64,000 nucleotides of DNA from Candidatus Microthrix parvicella Bio17-1 (GTDB lineage: Bacteria; Actinomycetota; Acidimicrobiia; Acidimicrobiales; Microtrichaceae). The stretch covers positions 1,550,001 to 1,614,000 of the forward strand of contig NZ_AMPG01000001.1 in the NCBI RefSeq assembly GCF_000299415.1, written 5' to 3'. The stretch's first letter is position 1; every line of letters begins with the position of its first letter. The notes under the pieces were generated by a model. The model did not search any database. It saw nothing but the letters and a program-made list of their open reading frames with translations, and was not told the origin of the DNA. The translations under genes were made by a program, and so were the position numbers. Below are positions 9,195 through 18,567 of this stretch, piece after piece.

Positions 9195-10214
9195 ATGGAC
9201 CGAAGGACCGTTGGACTCGCAGCCGGCGTAGTGGGGGTTGCTGCAATCGCTACGGCTGTGGGGCTGCGGTTGGGCGGTCGCCGGGTTCGCACTCGCGAAC
9301 GGCCCGACATCGACCCGTTGCTGGAACCGCCAACCGGCCTGACCCACCACGAGGTGCCGACCAGCGACGGCGCCATCCTCCACGTCGTCGAGGCGGGGCG
9401 AGGCCGACCGCTGGTACTGCTGCACGGCGTGACCCTGCAATGGTGGACGTGGAATCCGCTCTTCCATCTGTTGTCTGATCGATTTCGGGTGATCGCCTGG
9501 GACATGCGTGGTCACGGCCGGTCCACCACCGGCCACGACGGCGTCACCTTGGATGCCATCGGACGAGACCTGGCCGAAGTGCTGGATCATCTCAACGCCA
9601 CCGACGCCATCGTGATGGGCCATTCAATGGGCGGCATGGCACTGGGGCGTTACGCGGTCGACCATCGAAAGCACTGCTTGGAGCACACATCCGGCCTGGT
9701 GTTTCTCGCCACCGCCGCCACCGAACTGACGCCCCACCGGGTCACGCCGTACCTCGGTGCCGGCGCCGGTGCGTTGGCTGGCATCGCCGCCCGTTCCGAT
9801 CTCCCGGTCGAGCATCTATGGCGACCCGGTGACGTGTCGGCCTCGCTGGTTCGAATTGCCTTCGGTAAGAATCCTTCGGGTGTCGCCATCGAGGCGGTGC
9901 GCCAGATGATCGTCGAAGTTCCCGCCGTCACGTCGATCGAGGCGGGACGGTCCATCCTCGCCCACGACCTGACCGATTCGCTGGCCCGCTACGAGGGCCC
10001 GGCGCTGGTGATCGTCGGCGCCAACGATCACCTCACCGCACCGCGTCTGGCCCGCCGGTTGGCAGCATTGATCCCCCAGGCCGAACTGGTGGAGTTGCCC
10101 GACGTCGGACACCAAGTCATGCAGGAGGCACCCCGGCGCCTGGCCCAGCTGATCGAAACCTTCGCCGCTACCGCTCGCGCAGCGCACCCTCGGCCAGCAA
10201 CTTCTCCAGCGTGA
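9195..10214 (+). CDS. Alpha/beta hydrolase, membrane-anchored
   Basis: A 339-residue serine hydrolase. The N-terminal 25 residues form a hydrophobic anchor (GLAAGVVGVAAIATAVGL) followed by arginines. The alpha/beta core has the oxyanion segment LLHGVTLQWWTW, WDMRGHGRS and the nucleophile elbow MGHSMGG. The acid is in the GANDHLTAP region and the catalytic histidine in DVGHQVMQEAP. The substrate is unknown. The start at 9195 places the anchor at the N-terminus. Its last 47 nt overlap the 3' end of prfC on the opposite strand, an unusually tight convergent arrangement. Confidence 0.85.
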   Translation: MDRRTVGLAAGVVGVAAIATAVGLRLGGRRVRTRERPDIDPLLEPPTGLTHHEVPTSDGAILHVVEAGRGRPLVLLHGVTLQWWTWNPLFHLLSDRFRVIAWDMRGHGRSTTGHDGVTLDAIGRDLAEVLDHLNATDAIVMGHSMGGMALGRYAVDHRKHCLEHTSGLVFLATAATELTPHRVTPYLGAGAGALAGIAARSDLPVEHLWRPGDVSASLVRIAFGKNPSGVAIEAVRQMIVEVPAVTSIEAGRSILAHDLTDSLARYEGPALVIVGANDHLTAPRLARRLAALIPQAELVELPDVGHQVMQEAPRRLAQLIETFAATARAAHPRPATSPA

Positions 10215-11760
10215 GTTCCGGTTGGTCGGCGATCACCCGATCCAGCCAGTACGGGCTCTCGAACAAGGCCAGCAGGACGCCGTCGGACCGCTCCAGCACG
10301 GTCACCCCCGACATTTGGCGCAGCGGTAGCGCCGACTCGGCATCGGTGCGTCGGGCCACCTGATAGGGCGTGGACTCCAACAACGTCGGAGCGCCGAACT
10401 CCTGCTCCAGCCGCCACTTGGCCACATCGAACTGCATCGGTCCCACCGCTGCCAGCGTCGGTGCCTGGTCACCCAGGTCGATGTCGCGCAGCACCTGAAC
10501 AACACCCTCCTCGTCCAGTTGGTTGATACCCCGCCGAAACTGCTTGAAGCGGCTGACATCGGCCGGTCGGGCCACACGAAAGTGTTCGGGGGCGAAGGCC
10601 GGGATCGATGGAAATTCCACCGGCTCGTCGATGTACAGCGTGTCACCCACCCGCAGATCCGTAGCGTTTACCAGGCCCACCACGTCGCCAGGGTAGGCCT
10701 CCTCGACCGTCTCACGATCGGACCCAAACGCGGTATGGGCGTACTTGGTGGCGAATGGCTTCCCGGTGCGAGCGTGGATGGCAACATCGCCACGCTCGAA
10801 ACGACCCGAGCAGATTCGAACATAGGCCACACGATCGCGATGGGCCTTGTCGGTGTTGGCCTGAACCTTGAACACGAACCCGGACAGCGGGGCCTCAAGT
10901 TGTCGGGCACCGCCATCGGCGGTGACCCGTGGGCGAGGCGACGGCACCAGGTCGATCACGGCGTCAAGCAACTTGCGCACGCCAAAGTTGGTCATGGCCG
11001 ACCCGAACAGCGTCGGCGTGGTGATACCGGCCAGAAACGTCTCCACGTCGAACTCGGATCCCACCTCGTCCAGCAGCCCGAGCTCCTCGGTGGCCTGCTG
11101 CCACAGCATGCCGTCCAACTCCTCGGCCCGAGCGGGGTCGACGTCCTCTTCCGGTGCCACCCGCGCACCGCCGGTGGTCCGGGTGTACCGGGTGTAGGAG
11201 CCGTCGCGACGGTCGATGACGCCTCGAAAGTCGGTGTCGGCGCCGACCGGCCAGGTGACAGGCGTGGGGATCAGGCCCAACTGACTCTCGATGTCGTCCA
11301 GGACCTCCAGGGGCTCGCGTGCCGGTCGATCCCATTTGTTGACGAAGCTGAGAAGTGGAAGCCCCCTGTCACGACAAACTTCGAACAGTTTGAGCGTCTG
11401 TGGCTCAATTCCCTTGGCGGCATCGAGCACCATGATGGCGCCGTCGCACCCTGCCAACACCCGATAGGTGTCTTCGGAGAAGTCGCGGTGCCCGGGGGTG
11501 TCCAGCAGGTTGACCACGCAGTTTCGATAGTTGAACTGCAACACGGTTGAGGTGATCGAGATACCTCGCTGCTGCTCCATCGCCATCCAGTCGGAGGTGG
11601 CCGACCGACGGCCGCCCTTGCCCTTGACCGATCCGGCTTCCACCGCGAGCGCACCGCCATACAGCAGAAACTTCTCGGTCAGCGTGGTCTTACCAGCGTC
11701 GGGATGGGAGATGATGGCGAACGTGCGACGTCGGGCCGCTTCGTTGAGAACGTCGGACAT
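10168..11760 (-). CDS. prfC: Peptide chain release factor 3
   Basis: A GTPase that recycles RF1/RF2 from terminating ribosomes. It is 530 residues, matching the usual RF3 length. The G1 motif is HPDAGKTT (near residue 19), G3 is DTPGHRDF, and G4 is NKWD. The RF3-typical insert GSVKGKGGRRSATSDWM and the family-specific DRRDGSYTRYTR region are visible. A long open frame continues upstream, but conserved sequence begins at MSDVLNEAARRRTFAI, so the ATG at 11760 is chosen. Confidence 0.97.
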   Translation of the reverse strand: MSDVLNEAARRRTFAIISHPDAGKTTLTEKFLLYGGALAVEAGSVKGKGGRRSATSDWMAMEQQRGISITSTVLQFNYRNCVVNLLDTPGHRDFSEDTYRVLAGCDGAIMVLDAAKGIEPQTLKLFEVCRDRGLPLLSFVNKWDRPAREPLEVLDDIESQLGLIPTPVTWPVGADTDFRGVIDRRDGSYTRYTRTTGGARVAPEEDVDPARAEELDGMLWQQATEELGLLDEVGSEFDVETFLAGITTPTLFGSAMTNFGVRKLLDAVIDLVPSPRPRVTADGGARQLEAPLSGFVFKVQANTDKAHRDRVAYVRICSGRFERGDVAIHARTGKPFATKYAHTAFGSDRETVEEAYPGDVVGLVNATDLRVGDTLYIDEPVEFPSIPAFAPEHFRVARPADVSRFKQFRRGINQLDEEGVVQVLRDIDLGDQAPTLAAVGPMQFDVAKWRLEQEFGAPTLLESTPYQVARRTDAESALPLRQMSGVTVLERSDGVLLALFESPYWLDRVIADQPELTLEKLLAEGALRER

Positions 11761-11881
11761 GAGCGTGACCTTGCGTCGGGGAGCGGAGGAGCCTGCGCCC
11801 CGTTCGCACTCGATGGTACCGGGCCCGGCTGCAGGGTCCCGGACGGAATCCACCGGGCGGTCACCCGACGGTTTGGTGGCC

Positions 11882-12489
11882 CTACTCCCCCACAGCAGGC
11901 CGGACGGCAAACGTGGCCGAGACGGCAACCTCGCCTCGGCCCGGCGCGTTGGCAAGAACACGGAGCACGCGCGGACCCTCGCTGAGTGTCTCGACATCGA
12001 GCCATTCTGAACCTCCAGAACCGGAGCCATCGCCCTTGGTGCCTCCGCCAACGGAACCGTCTCCCGCAAAGTTCCCGACTTTCGACCCAACTTGTGACGA
12101 CGTCGGCACCGCCCGCTGGAAGCTCCCGCCTCGGCGGGAACGTTTGCTGCTTCCGGAAGGTCCGATGCGGTCGGAGCGGCTGGAGGTGGGGCATTCGGGG
12201 CTGCGGCATTGGTTTGCACGGCATCGCTTTGTACGGCTTCGCCCGTTTGGGTGATTGGATTCCGCACATCAACCATTGAGCCACGATTGGGCTGATCGTC
12301 GAGCGGGAAACCCAACCGGTCTGGGAACGCTGCGACACCGACCTGATTGCTTCTTACATCGAGCGCCTGGGCAGCCAACGGTCCGGCCACGCCTGCCGTG
12401 ACCGCCGACGAAGTCACCAGGGCCAACATGACGCGCACAGAAAACGAACCGGTGAGGGCGAGTCCTGGTCGTCGCGGGAAAGGGCTCAT
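11882..12489 (-). pseudogene. Frameshifted small secreted protein
   Basis: Two abutting frames look like one exported protein. The first (from ATG 12489) has a signal peptide with SFSVRVMLALVTSSAVTAGVAGPLAAQA and then an Ala/Pro-rich stretch to about position 12130. The second frame, entered near 12110-12135, continues with QVGSKVGNFAGDGS and ends at 11882. The switch lies next to a GC-rich inverted repeat (CCCGCC...GGCGGG). It may be a real frameshift or a sequencing error. It follows the response regulator on the same strand by about 110 bp. No domain is recognised. Confidence 0.45.
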
Positions 12490-12598
12490 CACATCTCGTC
12501 GACCGTGGTTGCCAGAGTTCTCACAGTCAGGTTCGACACCCAAGCACTCGAAAACATGGGCAAGACCCTGAACGAACGGGGCGGAATGTGCCTCCGGC

Positions 12599-13237
12599 TC
12601 ACTCTTCTGAATCAAGGTGAATGATGCCTTTGCGCACCGCCGAGAGCACGGCGTGGGTCAGGCTCTGAGTATCCAACCGGCGGTAGATGGCATTGAGGTG
12701 GTTGTACACCGTCTTATGGGAAATCCCCAATTCACGAGCAACCTGCTTCGTGCTCAACCCATCCGCAATGCGCTGCAAGATCTCGACCTGCCGATCCGAA
12801 AGAAGGTCGTTGACCTCGCCGCTCTCATCTGCCGTCCTCAGTATCGACATTGCCAGTTCCACCGACAACACCGTCTCGCCCGCCACCACGTTGCGAATAG
12901 CGTCGATCACCTCGTTCATCGACGTGCCCTTGGTGAGGTAGGCAACCGCTCCGGCCGACAGTGCGGCCCGCGTGCGTGCCACGTCCTCGTGCATGGTCAA
13001 GACCACCACCAGTGTGGTGGGAAACTGCGCCAGAATGCGTTTGCACGACTCCACGCCGTCCAACACCGGCATTTCCAGGTCCATCAGCACGACATCGGGG
13101 CGGGTTTGGGCCACCACTGCCACCGCCTCCTCGCCATCACCGGCCTCGCCCACCACCTCCTCACCGGCGTCTTCAAGGCTGCGTCTGATGCCATCGCGTA
13201 GTACCTGATGGTCATCGACCAAAACAATTCTCGTCAT
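12599..13237 (-). CDS. LuxR/NarL-family response regulator
   Basis: A 212-residue DNA-binding response regulator. The receiver domain (1-120) has the acidic pocket VDDH, the phosphoacceptor Asp in VLMDLEMP (about residue 55), the conserved T in VLTMH and the K in YLTKG. A LuxR-type helix-turn-helix (about 145-205) includes LSDRQVEILQRIADGLSTK. The start ATG overlaps the stop of the histidine kinase gene (ATGA), so the pair is translationally coupled and forms a cognate two-component system. The target genes are unknown. Confidence 0.92.
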   Translation of the reverse strand: MTRIVLVDDHQVLRDGIRRSLEDAGEEVVGEAGDGEEAVAVVAQTRPDVVLMDLEMPVLDGVESCKRILAQFPTTLVVVLTMHEDVARTRAALSAGAVAYLTKGTSMNEVIDAIRNVVAGETVLSVELAMSILRTADESGEVNDLLSDRQVEILQRIADGLSTKQVARELGISHKTVYNHLNAIYRRLDTQSLTHAVLSAVRKGIIHLDSEE

Positions 13238-14463
13238 GTATGAGGTCCTTTCGAATGAAGATCGGCCGTAGAAACGGTAACCGTGGTGCCCACCCCGAGG
13301 TCGCTGGAGATGTTGATGCGAGCACCGATGGCATCCGCTCGTTCTCGCATTCCCATCAAACCATATGAGTTGTCGCGCGCACTCTGGCACCTTTCAAAAC
13401 CCTTGCCGTTATCAGCAACGGTCAGGGCGCCAACTCCTTGAGTCACGTTCCACGTGATCGATACGATCGAGGCCTTGGCGTGCTTCTCCACGTTGTTCAG
13501 CGATTCCTGCATGATGCGAAGCATCTCGGTCTCAACCGGAGGGGTCAACGTCTGGCCGGGGTTGACAACGACGAGGCTCACCGAGAGACCGCTCCGCCTT
13601 TCCAGCCTGACGATCAACTCCTTCGCCTCCCCCACAAAGGTGCGTTGGTCGTTGACCTCCGACCGGAGCTCGCGCAGGGTTTCCCGCAGTTCGTCGAGCG
13701 CTTCGGCCGCTTCCCAGCTCAGCCGGAGCAGCTCCAGGTCATGGTCGGAGCGGCTACTGACGCGCTCCAGCTCCATCTTGAAGTACGTGAGCCATTGGCC
13801 AAGCCGATCGTGCAGATCGCAAGCAATCCTGGTCCGTTCATTTTGAGCCCCCAAGATGCGAAGGTGCCCAAATCGTCGAGAGTTGTCCAAGGTGAGCGCT
13901 GCCAGGTCGGCCAGGCCCGACAACAGATTGGCCTCCCGCTGCCCGTATCCGACGGGGCGGGTCGTCTCGATACCCAGTACACCGACCAGTTCATCGCGCG
14001 CCCTCAACGCGGTGTACATGCCACTGGAGGAGCCTTCGTTCAGACCCTGTTCTCCCTCCAACGAAGGCCACAGGACAGGAGCGAATTGATCGACTGCCAT
14101 GGCCAACGGCTCCGGCAGTTCTTCCGTCTCGGTATTGAGCGAGAACTGAGTTCCCTCGACGAGACGCGGCGTCCACGCCCCGGAGGAGTCTCGCTCCAGC
14201 AAAGCCATCACCTGCGGTTGAAAGCTCTCCAACAGCTGTTGACGCACCGAGTCGATCGCATCGCGCATGTTGAGCGAGTCGGGCAGCGTTCTGGCGATGG
14301 AGTTGAGCGCGCTCAACAGGTCGTTGGTTTCACTGAGCGCGCTCACCCGTCGGCTGAGATTGAGCCGCCGGGCCTCAACGTCAAGCAAACGTTTCCGTCC
14401 GAACCCGACCAGAGACAACCCAGCCAACATTGCCGCTACCGGGACTACCTTCTGCGAGCTCAC
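13234..14463 (-). CDS. NarL-type sensor histidine kinase with GAF domain
   Basis: A 409-residue kinase. A short hydrophobic segment (about residues 6-24) is followed by a linker and a GAF-like sensor region (about 70-200). HisKA_3 carries the phosphoacceptor His in CDLHDRLGQWLTY, and the HATPase domain has ESLNNVEKHA (N box), DNGKGF (G1) and GLMGMRERA (G2). The start is the GTG at 14463, whose G-TGA overlaps the stop of the preceding small membrane ORF. Its own stop overlaps the regulator start. The signal it senses is unknown. Confidence 0.88.
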   Translation of the reverse strand: MSSQKVVPVAAMLAGLSLVGFGRKRLLDVEARRLNLSRRVSALSETNDLLSALNSIARTLPDSLNMRDAIDSVRQQLLESFQPQVMALLERDSSGAWTPRLVEGTQFSLNTETEELPEPLAMAVDQFAPVLWPSLEGEQGLNEGSSSGMYTALRARDELVGVLGIETTRPVGYGQREANLLSGLADLAALTLDNSRRFGHLRILGAQNERTRIACDLHDRLGQWLTYFKMELERVSSRSDHDLELLRLSWEAAEALDELRETLRELRSEVNDQRTFVGEAKELIVRLERRSGLSVSLVVVNPGQTLTPPVETEMLRIMQESLNNVEKHAKASIVSITWNVTQGVGALTVADNGKGFERCQSARDNSYGLMGMRERADAIGARINISSDLGVGTTVTVSTADLHSKGPHT

Positions 14464-14705
14464 TGGTAGGAGGGTTCGGCCGTCAGCACCATGCCCGGGA
14501 TCACCGCTGCCCAACCCAGGCCGGCGCTCAACAGGCCGAGCGCCGGGCCCCGGCCGATTGCCACAATCAGGACCACAGCGACCAACCAGTATCCGAGCGC
14601 TCCCCACCGCAGGGAGTTGACCAGCGGGCCCAGGTTGGCCGCAGCACCGGCGGCAGGCCCAGATTCAGGTTCGAATCGTCCACTCCACCCAGAGGCAAGG
14701 TGCAT
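14460..14705 (-). CDS. Small two-helix membrane protein ahead of the histidine kinase
   Basis: About 81 residues from ATG 14705 (the frame is open to 14888). Two hydrophobic stretches, around ALGYWLVAVVLIVAIG and LGLLSAGLGWAAVIPGMVL, suggest two membrane helices. The TGA stop overlaps the kinase GTG start by 4 nt, indicating translational coupling. It may be the detached membrane-sensing half of the kinase or a separate partner. Another frame upstream also looks partly coding, so a frameshifted longer N-terminus is possible. No family is recognised. Confidence 0.45.
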   Translation of the reverse strand: MHLASGWSGRFEPESGPAAGAAANLGPLVNSLRWGALGYWLVAVVLIVAIGRGPALGLLSAGLGWAAVIPGMVLTAEPSYQ

Positions 14706-14994
14706 CGCAGCGTGGCCAACTCGGCCAGCTCGATTACGCTCGTTGAAAGCATTTTCGACGCAGTCTTTGGGGAAGCTGAGCCTCGCAGGTCGACCTGCAT
14801 GACCCATCGATGCCCAGCCCCGTCGGGGCGCAGAGTGGGCGCGGTCGTTGCCTAGATAGCAGTAAGAGTACCGGCGCTTCCCGTACATCGTTTCGGAGCA
14901 GCTGTGACGCTTGACCTAGTTGGCGTTTCGTATGCTGCGGTCGTCCCGGTTACAAACAGTCAACCGATACCCTTCAAAACAGCGAGGTTGCCAG

Positions 14995-15960
14995 GTGAGC
15001 GATACCTCAACAGTCCCACCCGCCGACGACGATGAGCAGGCGCCCCGTCCCATCACGGAGGCGGTGGCCGGCGCATTTGCGGGTGCCCGGCGCCCCGACC
15101 GGCGCCGACGGGTGAACTCCTCCGGTGTGAACATTTCGGTGGTGGAGTGGGGTGACGCCGATGGTCCCCCGCTGTTGATGGCCCACGGCGGCTTCGACTT
15201 CGCCGAGACGCTCAACGGGTTTGCCCCACTACTTGCCGACGCCGGATGGCGGGTGGTCAGTTGGGATCAGCGCGGTCATGGTGACTCTGACCATGCCGAC
15301 CTGTACTCCTTTCAGGCCGACATCCGCGACGCAGCCGCGGTGCTGCACAGCACCACCGATCGGGCAATCCCCTGGATTGGCCACTCCAAGGGCGGCGTGC
15401 TCACCATGCAGCTCTCCGAGGTGATGCCCCACCGCGTCAGCCACCTGATCAACCTCGATGGTCTGCCGTCGAGGCGCTTCGTTCCCGACGTGGCCGAACA
15501 GCGCAACGCCATGATGTCCGAGGCGGCACTGGCCTGGCTCAACCACCGGGCATCGCTTGAAGGCAAGCAGCGACGGCCCGGCACCATCGAGGGTCTGGCC
15601 CGGCGGCGCGCCCGCATGAACATCCGCATGAGCCCCGAATGGTTGCAGTACCTCGTGACCGTTGGAGCGCGAGAAGACGACGATGGGTGGCGCTGGAAGA
15701 TCGATCCCACGCTGCGGATGGGCGGACTGGGGCCGTGGCGGCCCGAGTGGTCGATGGCTCGGCTGCCAGCTTTGGGTGTGCCCTTTCTTGGGGTGCTCGG
15801 CTTGGAACTGGAGGAGATGGGCTGGGGAACCCGGCCGGGCGACGTCGATGCCTACCTGCCCCCCGGCGCCCGCTTCGAGACGCTCGATGGCGTCGGTCAT
15901 TTTGTTCACATCGAGGCCCCTGAGCTGGTGGCCGACATGATTGGAGAGTTTCTGTCGTGA
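14995..15960 (+). CDS. Alpha/beta hydrolase
   Basis: A 321-residue serine hydrolase. An acidic/arginine-rich N-terminal tail leads into the fold with MAHGGFDFAETL, SWDQRGHGDSDH and the nucleophile elbow GHSKGG (Ser at about residue 142). A late acid region is followed by the histidine in GVGHFVHIEAP. The GTG at 14995 with a GAGG ribosome site 9 nt upstream is preferred over the earlier ATG (14920). Its stop overlaps the start of the second hydrolase-like gene (GTGA), so the two are made together. The substrate is unknown. Confidence 0.85.
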   Translation: MSDTSTVPPADDDEQAPRPITEAVAGAFAGARRPDRRRRVNSSGVNISVVEWGDADGPPLLMAHGGFDFAETLNGFAPLLADAGWRVVSWDQRGHGDSDHADLYSFQADIRDAAAVLHSTTDRAIPWIGHSKGGVLTMQLSEVMPHRVSHLINLDGLPSRRFVPDVAEQRNAMMSEAALAWLNHRASLEGKQRRPGTIEGLARRRARMNIRMSPEWLQYLVTVGAREDDDGWRWKIDPTLRMGGLGPWRPEWSMARLPALGVPFLGVLGLELEEMGWGTRPGDVDAYLPPGARFETLDGVGHFVHIEAPELVADMIGEFLS

Positions 15961-16640
15961 GCCGTTCCTCAGCACCTTCGCCGGTTCCCACCATGATCAG
16001 CCACGGACGTATCAGCCTGGCGCTGCACCGTCTGGTGGACGGTGAGGGTCCCAACCTGCTGTTGCTCCACGGCCTGGGCGAAGCCACACCTGAAGCGCCA
16101 CCGACCCAGGTGGCTCAATCCTGGCAGGGTCCGATCTACGGGTTGGATTTCACAGGCCATGGAGACTCCTCGATACCTCGCGGCGGGGGTTACACCTCCG
16201 AGACCCTGGTGGCCGATGCCGACGCGGCCCTACGCCACGTCGGCTCGGCGGTTCTCGTCGGGCGCGGGCTGGGCGCCTACGTGGCGCTGCTGCTGGCCGG
16301 GCTCCGCTCAGCCCAGGTGCCAGGCGTGGTGTTGTCGGACGGTCCGGGTATCGCCGGTGGTGGCACCGAACCGGGCAGCCCTTCGATCGTTGCCCCGGCG
16401 GAGCAGTGGGCGGGCACCCCCGATCCTTGGGCACTCACCGACCTGGCCACCGACGTGCGCCCACAGGACTACGCCCAGGCCTTCGCTCGGTTCGTGCTGA
16501 CTGCACATCCAAACCGGCACCCGCTGTGGGTATGCGCCCACGTGCGCCCCCCATGGCTGGAGGCGGTGGTTGACGAGGCCGGCGTGTTGGAGGGATCGAT
16601 CCCCGACGCCCTCACCGACCTGGAACGCGACCTGGCCTAA
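15957..16640 (+). CDS. Alpha/beta hydrolase-fold protein lacking the nucleophile serine
   Basis: A 227-residue alpha/beta fold protein coupled by a 4-nt overlap to the preceding hydrolase. It has LLLHGLGEATPE and GLDFTGHGDSS, as in active hydrolases. The nucleophile elbow, however, reads VGRGLGAY, with Gly where GxSxG requires Ser. It is short and lacks a clear catalytic histidine after the C-terminal strand. It may be a non-catalytic partner of the upstream enzyme or act by another mechanism. The fold call is firm; loss of hydrolase activity is inferred. Confidence 0.75.
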   Translation: MSRSSAPSPVPTMISHGRISLALHRLVDGEGPNLLLLHGLGEATPEAPPTQVAQSWQGPIYGLDFTGHGDSSIPRGGGYTSETLVADADAALRHVGSAVLVGRGLGAYVALLLAGLRSAQVPGVVLSDGPGIAGGGTEPGSPSIVAPAEQWAGTPDPWALTDLATDVRPQDYAQAFARFVLTAHPNRHPLWVCAHVRPPWLEAVVDEAGVLEGSIPDALTDLERDLA

Positions 16641-16735
16641 CCGGTTCCGCCAAAAACGCACCCACCCTTGTCCTGGACACGTCCACCCCGAACGACGGGT
16701 GGGCCGCTCGGGTCAACTCCTTCCGCCACGTCGCA

Positions 16736-16999
16736 TCATTCGGTCAAGTCATCCTGAGCCAACTCAGATACCAACTCGTCCACCCGCAGCCGAGTGCCGG
16801 CGATTCGGTCCCGACACACTGCGATCAACCAGGCTGCCCGCTCCACCCGGTCGGCAAGCACGTCAAGATCGACATCGTCTCGTTCAAGTTCGGCAAGGAT
16901 CGTGGACAGTTCGCTCATCGCATCGGCCCACCCCATCTGTGCGTCGGCTGGGTTGACGACGTCCTCATCGCCGGTCGCTGGGGCATCGGTGTCGCTCAT
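16736..16999 (-). CDS. xseB: Exodeoxyribonuclease VII small subunit
   Basis: An 87-residue helical protein that binds the large subunit XseA to form the single-strand-specific exonuclease VII. The central segment MSELSTILAELERDDVDLDVLADRVERA is typical of XseB, with an acidic C-terminus. Its start overlaps the xseA stop (ATGA), a standard operon arrangement. Confidence 0.9.
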   Translation of the reverse strand: MSDTDAPATGDEDVVNPADAQMGWADAMSELSTILAELERDDVDLDVLADRVERAAWLIAVCRDRIAGTRLRVDELVSELAQDDLTE

Positions 17000-18504
17000 T
17001 GGTCATCTCCGGAGTCATTCGTGTGAACGTGGCTGTTCGGCAGGCCGTCTGGGCTCGACCGTTCTGCGGCGGGGTTCGCATCAGGCCGACGACGGTGGCC
17101 GATCCCGGAGACGGTGGCGGCGACCGTGCCGTCGGCGAGGCGGATGCCCAACCGGTCGCCAACCGCCACGTCACTCACGTTGCGCACCAGGCGACCGGCG
17201 CCCCCATTGAAATCCGCGCCCTCGGGCTCCTTGAGCACCATGGCGTATCCCCGGGCCAGCAGGCGCGCCGGATCGACGGCTTCCACCAGGGCCCCGAGGT
17301 GATCGAGTCGTTCTTCGGCGAGGTCCAGTTGCGATCCAACCCGGCCGAGTCGGCGCACGGGTTCGGCGAGCACCGCCTCGGCGCCCCGCAGCACAGCGTT
17401 TGCCATGACCGGCAACCTGGCCGATGCGTTCTGCGCAATGCGCTCGTTGTGGCCCACCGACCGACGAGCCGCCGCCGCCACCCGGGGGAAGGCGGCGGCC
17501 ACGCGAGCGTCTGCCACCTCGGTGGTTCGCACCGCCGCATCTCGCAACCGGGTGCGACGTTCGCCGAAGGAGCGCTCTGCGTCGGTGAGCGAGGCGTCGG
17601 CCACCCGTGCCAGCCGGGCAGCGCACTCCTCGACCTCGTGAGCTCGGGCTGACACCGCCTCGATCAAGGCGCCCGCCACGGCGGTGGGAGTCTTGTAGGC
17701 GCCATGAGCCACCTGGTCGGCCACCGAGGTGTCCACCTCGTGGCCGATACCGGTGAGCACCGGGTGCCCACACGCGGCGATGGCACGCGCCACCACCTCG
17801 GCATCGAACGCGGCGAGGTCGGTGCGGGCGCCCCCGCCCCGAATCAGCACCACCGCATCAGCAGGGCACGAGCCTGCGAGCGAAAGCGCCGCGGCCAGTT
17901 CCTCGGGGGCGTCGACACCCTGCACCCGGGTGTCGATGCTTCTGATTTGAAAGCCCAATCGGCTGAGCTCGAGTTCGTGAAGAAAGTCGGCCTCGGCGGC
18001 CGACCCTCGGCTGGCGATCAACGTCACCCGCAGGGGCAGCGGGTTCAGCGGACGGGCTGCGTTGGCACCGATCAGCCCCTCGTTCTCCAGGCGGCCGAGC
18101 AACGCCGCCCGTTCGGCGGCCAGGCTGCCCAACGTAAACGTGGGGTCGATGCCCACCATCACCATTTGAAACGTGCTGCTGGCGGGGTAGATCGCCACCG
18201 TGCCCCGCAACCGCACGCGCACGCCATCGTCCATGCGCACCTGACCGTGAGCGCGTCGCAGGTGACGGTTGACGCGATCGCGTGCCTTGTTGAACAAGGC
18301 CACATTGATCGTGGCGTTCTGCTTCCGTCCTGTGAGCGGGTCGGTGCGGGCCTCCACCAGGCTGAAGTAGGTGTGCCCGGCCGCTGACGGACGACCCTTG
18401 TTATGGATCTCGCCCTCCACCCACACCTCGCCGGGAAACATTCCGGCAAGGGCGACGTTGGCCTGATCGATCAGCTCTCCGACGGTGAAGGTGGGAGCGG
18501 CCAC
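16996..18504 (-). CDS. xseA: Exodeoxyribonuclease VII large subunit
   Basis: The catalytic subunit of exonuclease VII, 502 residues. An N-terminal OB-fold (about 1-110) contains VWVEGEIHNKGRPSAAGHTYF. The catalytic domain has LPLRVTLIASRGSAAEADF, the RGGGARTDL motif and GIGHEVDTSVAD. A long helical region is followed by the C-terminal LARGYAMV segment. An extra roughly 50-residue polar tail follows the conserved end. It is translationally coupled to xseB. Confidence 0.95.
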   Translation of the reverse strand: MAAPTFTVGELIDQANVALAGMFPGEVWVEGEIHNKGRPSAAGHTYFSLVEARTDPLTGRKQNATINVALFNKARDRVNRHLRRAHGQVRMDDGVRVRLRGTVAIYPASSTFQMVMVGIDPTFTLGSLAAERAALLGRLENEGLIGANAARPLNPLPLRVTLIASRGSAAEADFLHELELSRLGFQIRSIDTRVQGVDAPEELAAALSLAGSCPADAVVLIRGGGARTDLAAFDAEVVARAIAACGHPVLTGIGHEVDTSVADQVAHGAYKTPTAVAGALIEAVSARAHEVEECAARLARVADASLTDAERSFGERRTRLRDAAVRTTEVADARVAAAFPRVAAAARRSVGHNERIAQNASARLPVMANAVLRGAEAVLAEPVRRLGRVGSQLDLAEERLDHLGALVEAVDPARLLARGYAMVLKEPEGADFNGGAGRLVRNVSDVAVGDRLGIRLADGTVAATVSGIGHRRRPDANPAAERSSPDGLPNSHVHTNDSGDDQ

Positions 18505-18567
18505 CGGCGAAGGCTACCGCCCGATCGGGAGGTTGGGTTCCACCGAGCGACAAACCCCGAGGAGTCC

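Noticed and set aside
11761-12615. N-terminal extension of prfC to 815 codons
   Set aside because: The extension carries a signal peptide of a different protein and RF3 homology begins at 11760.
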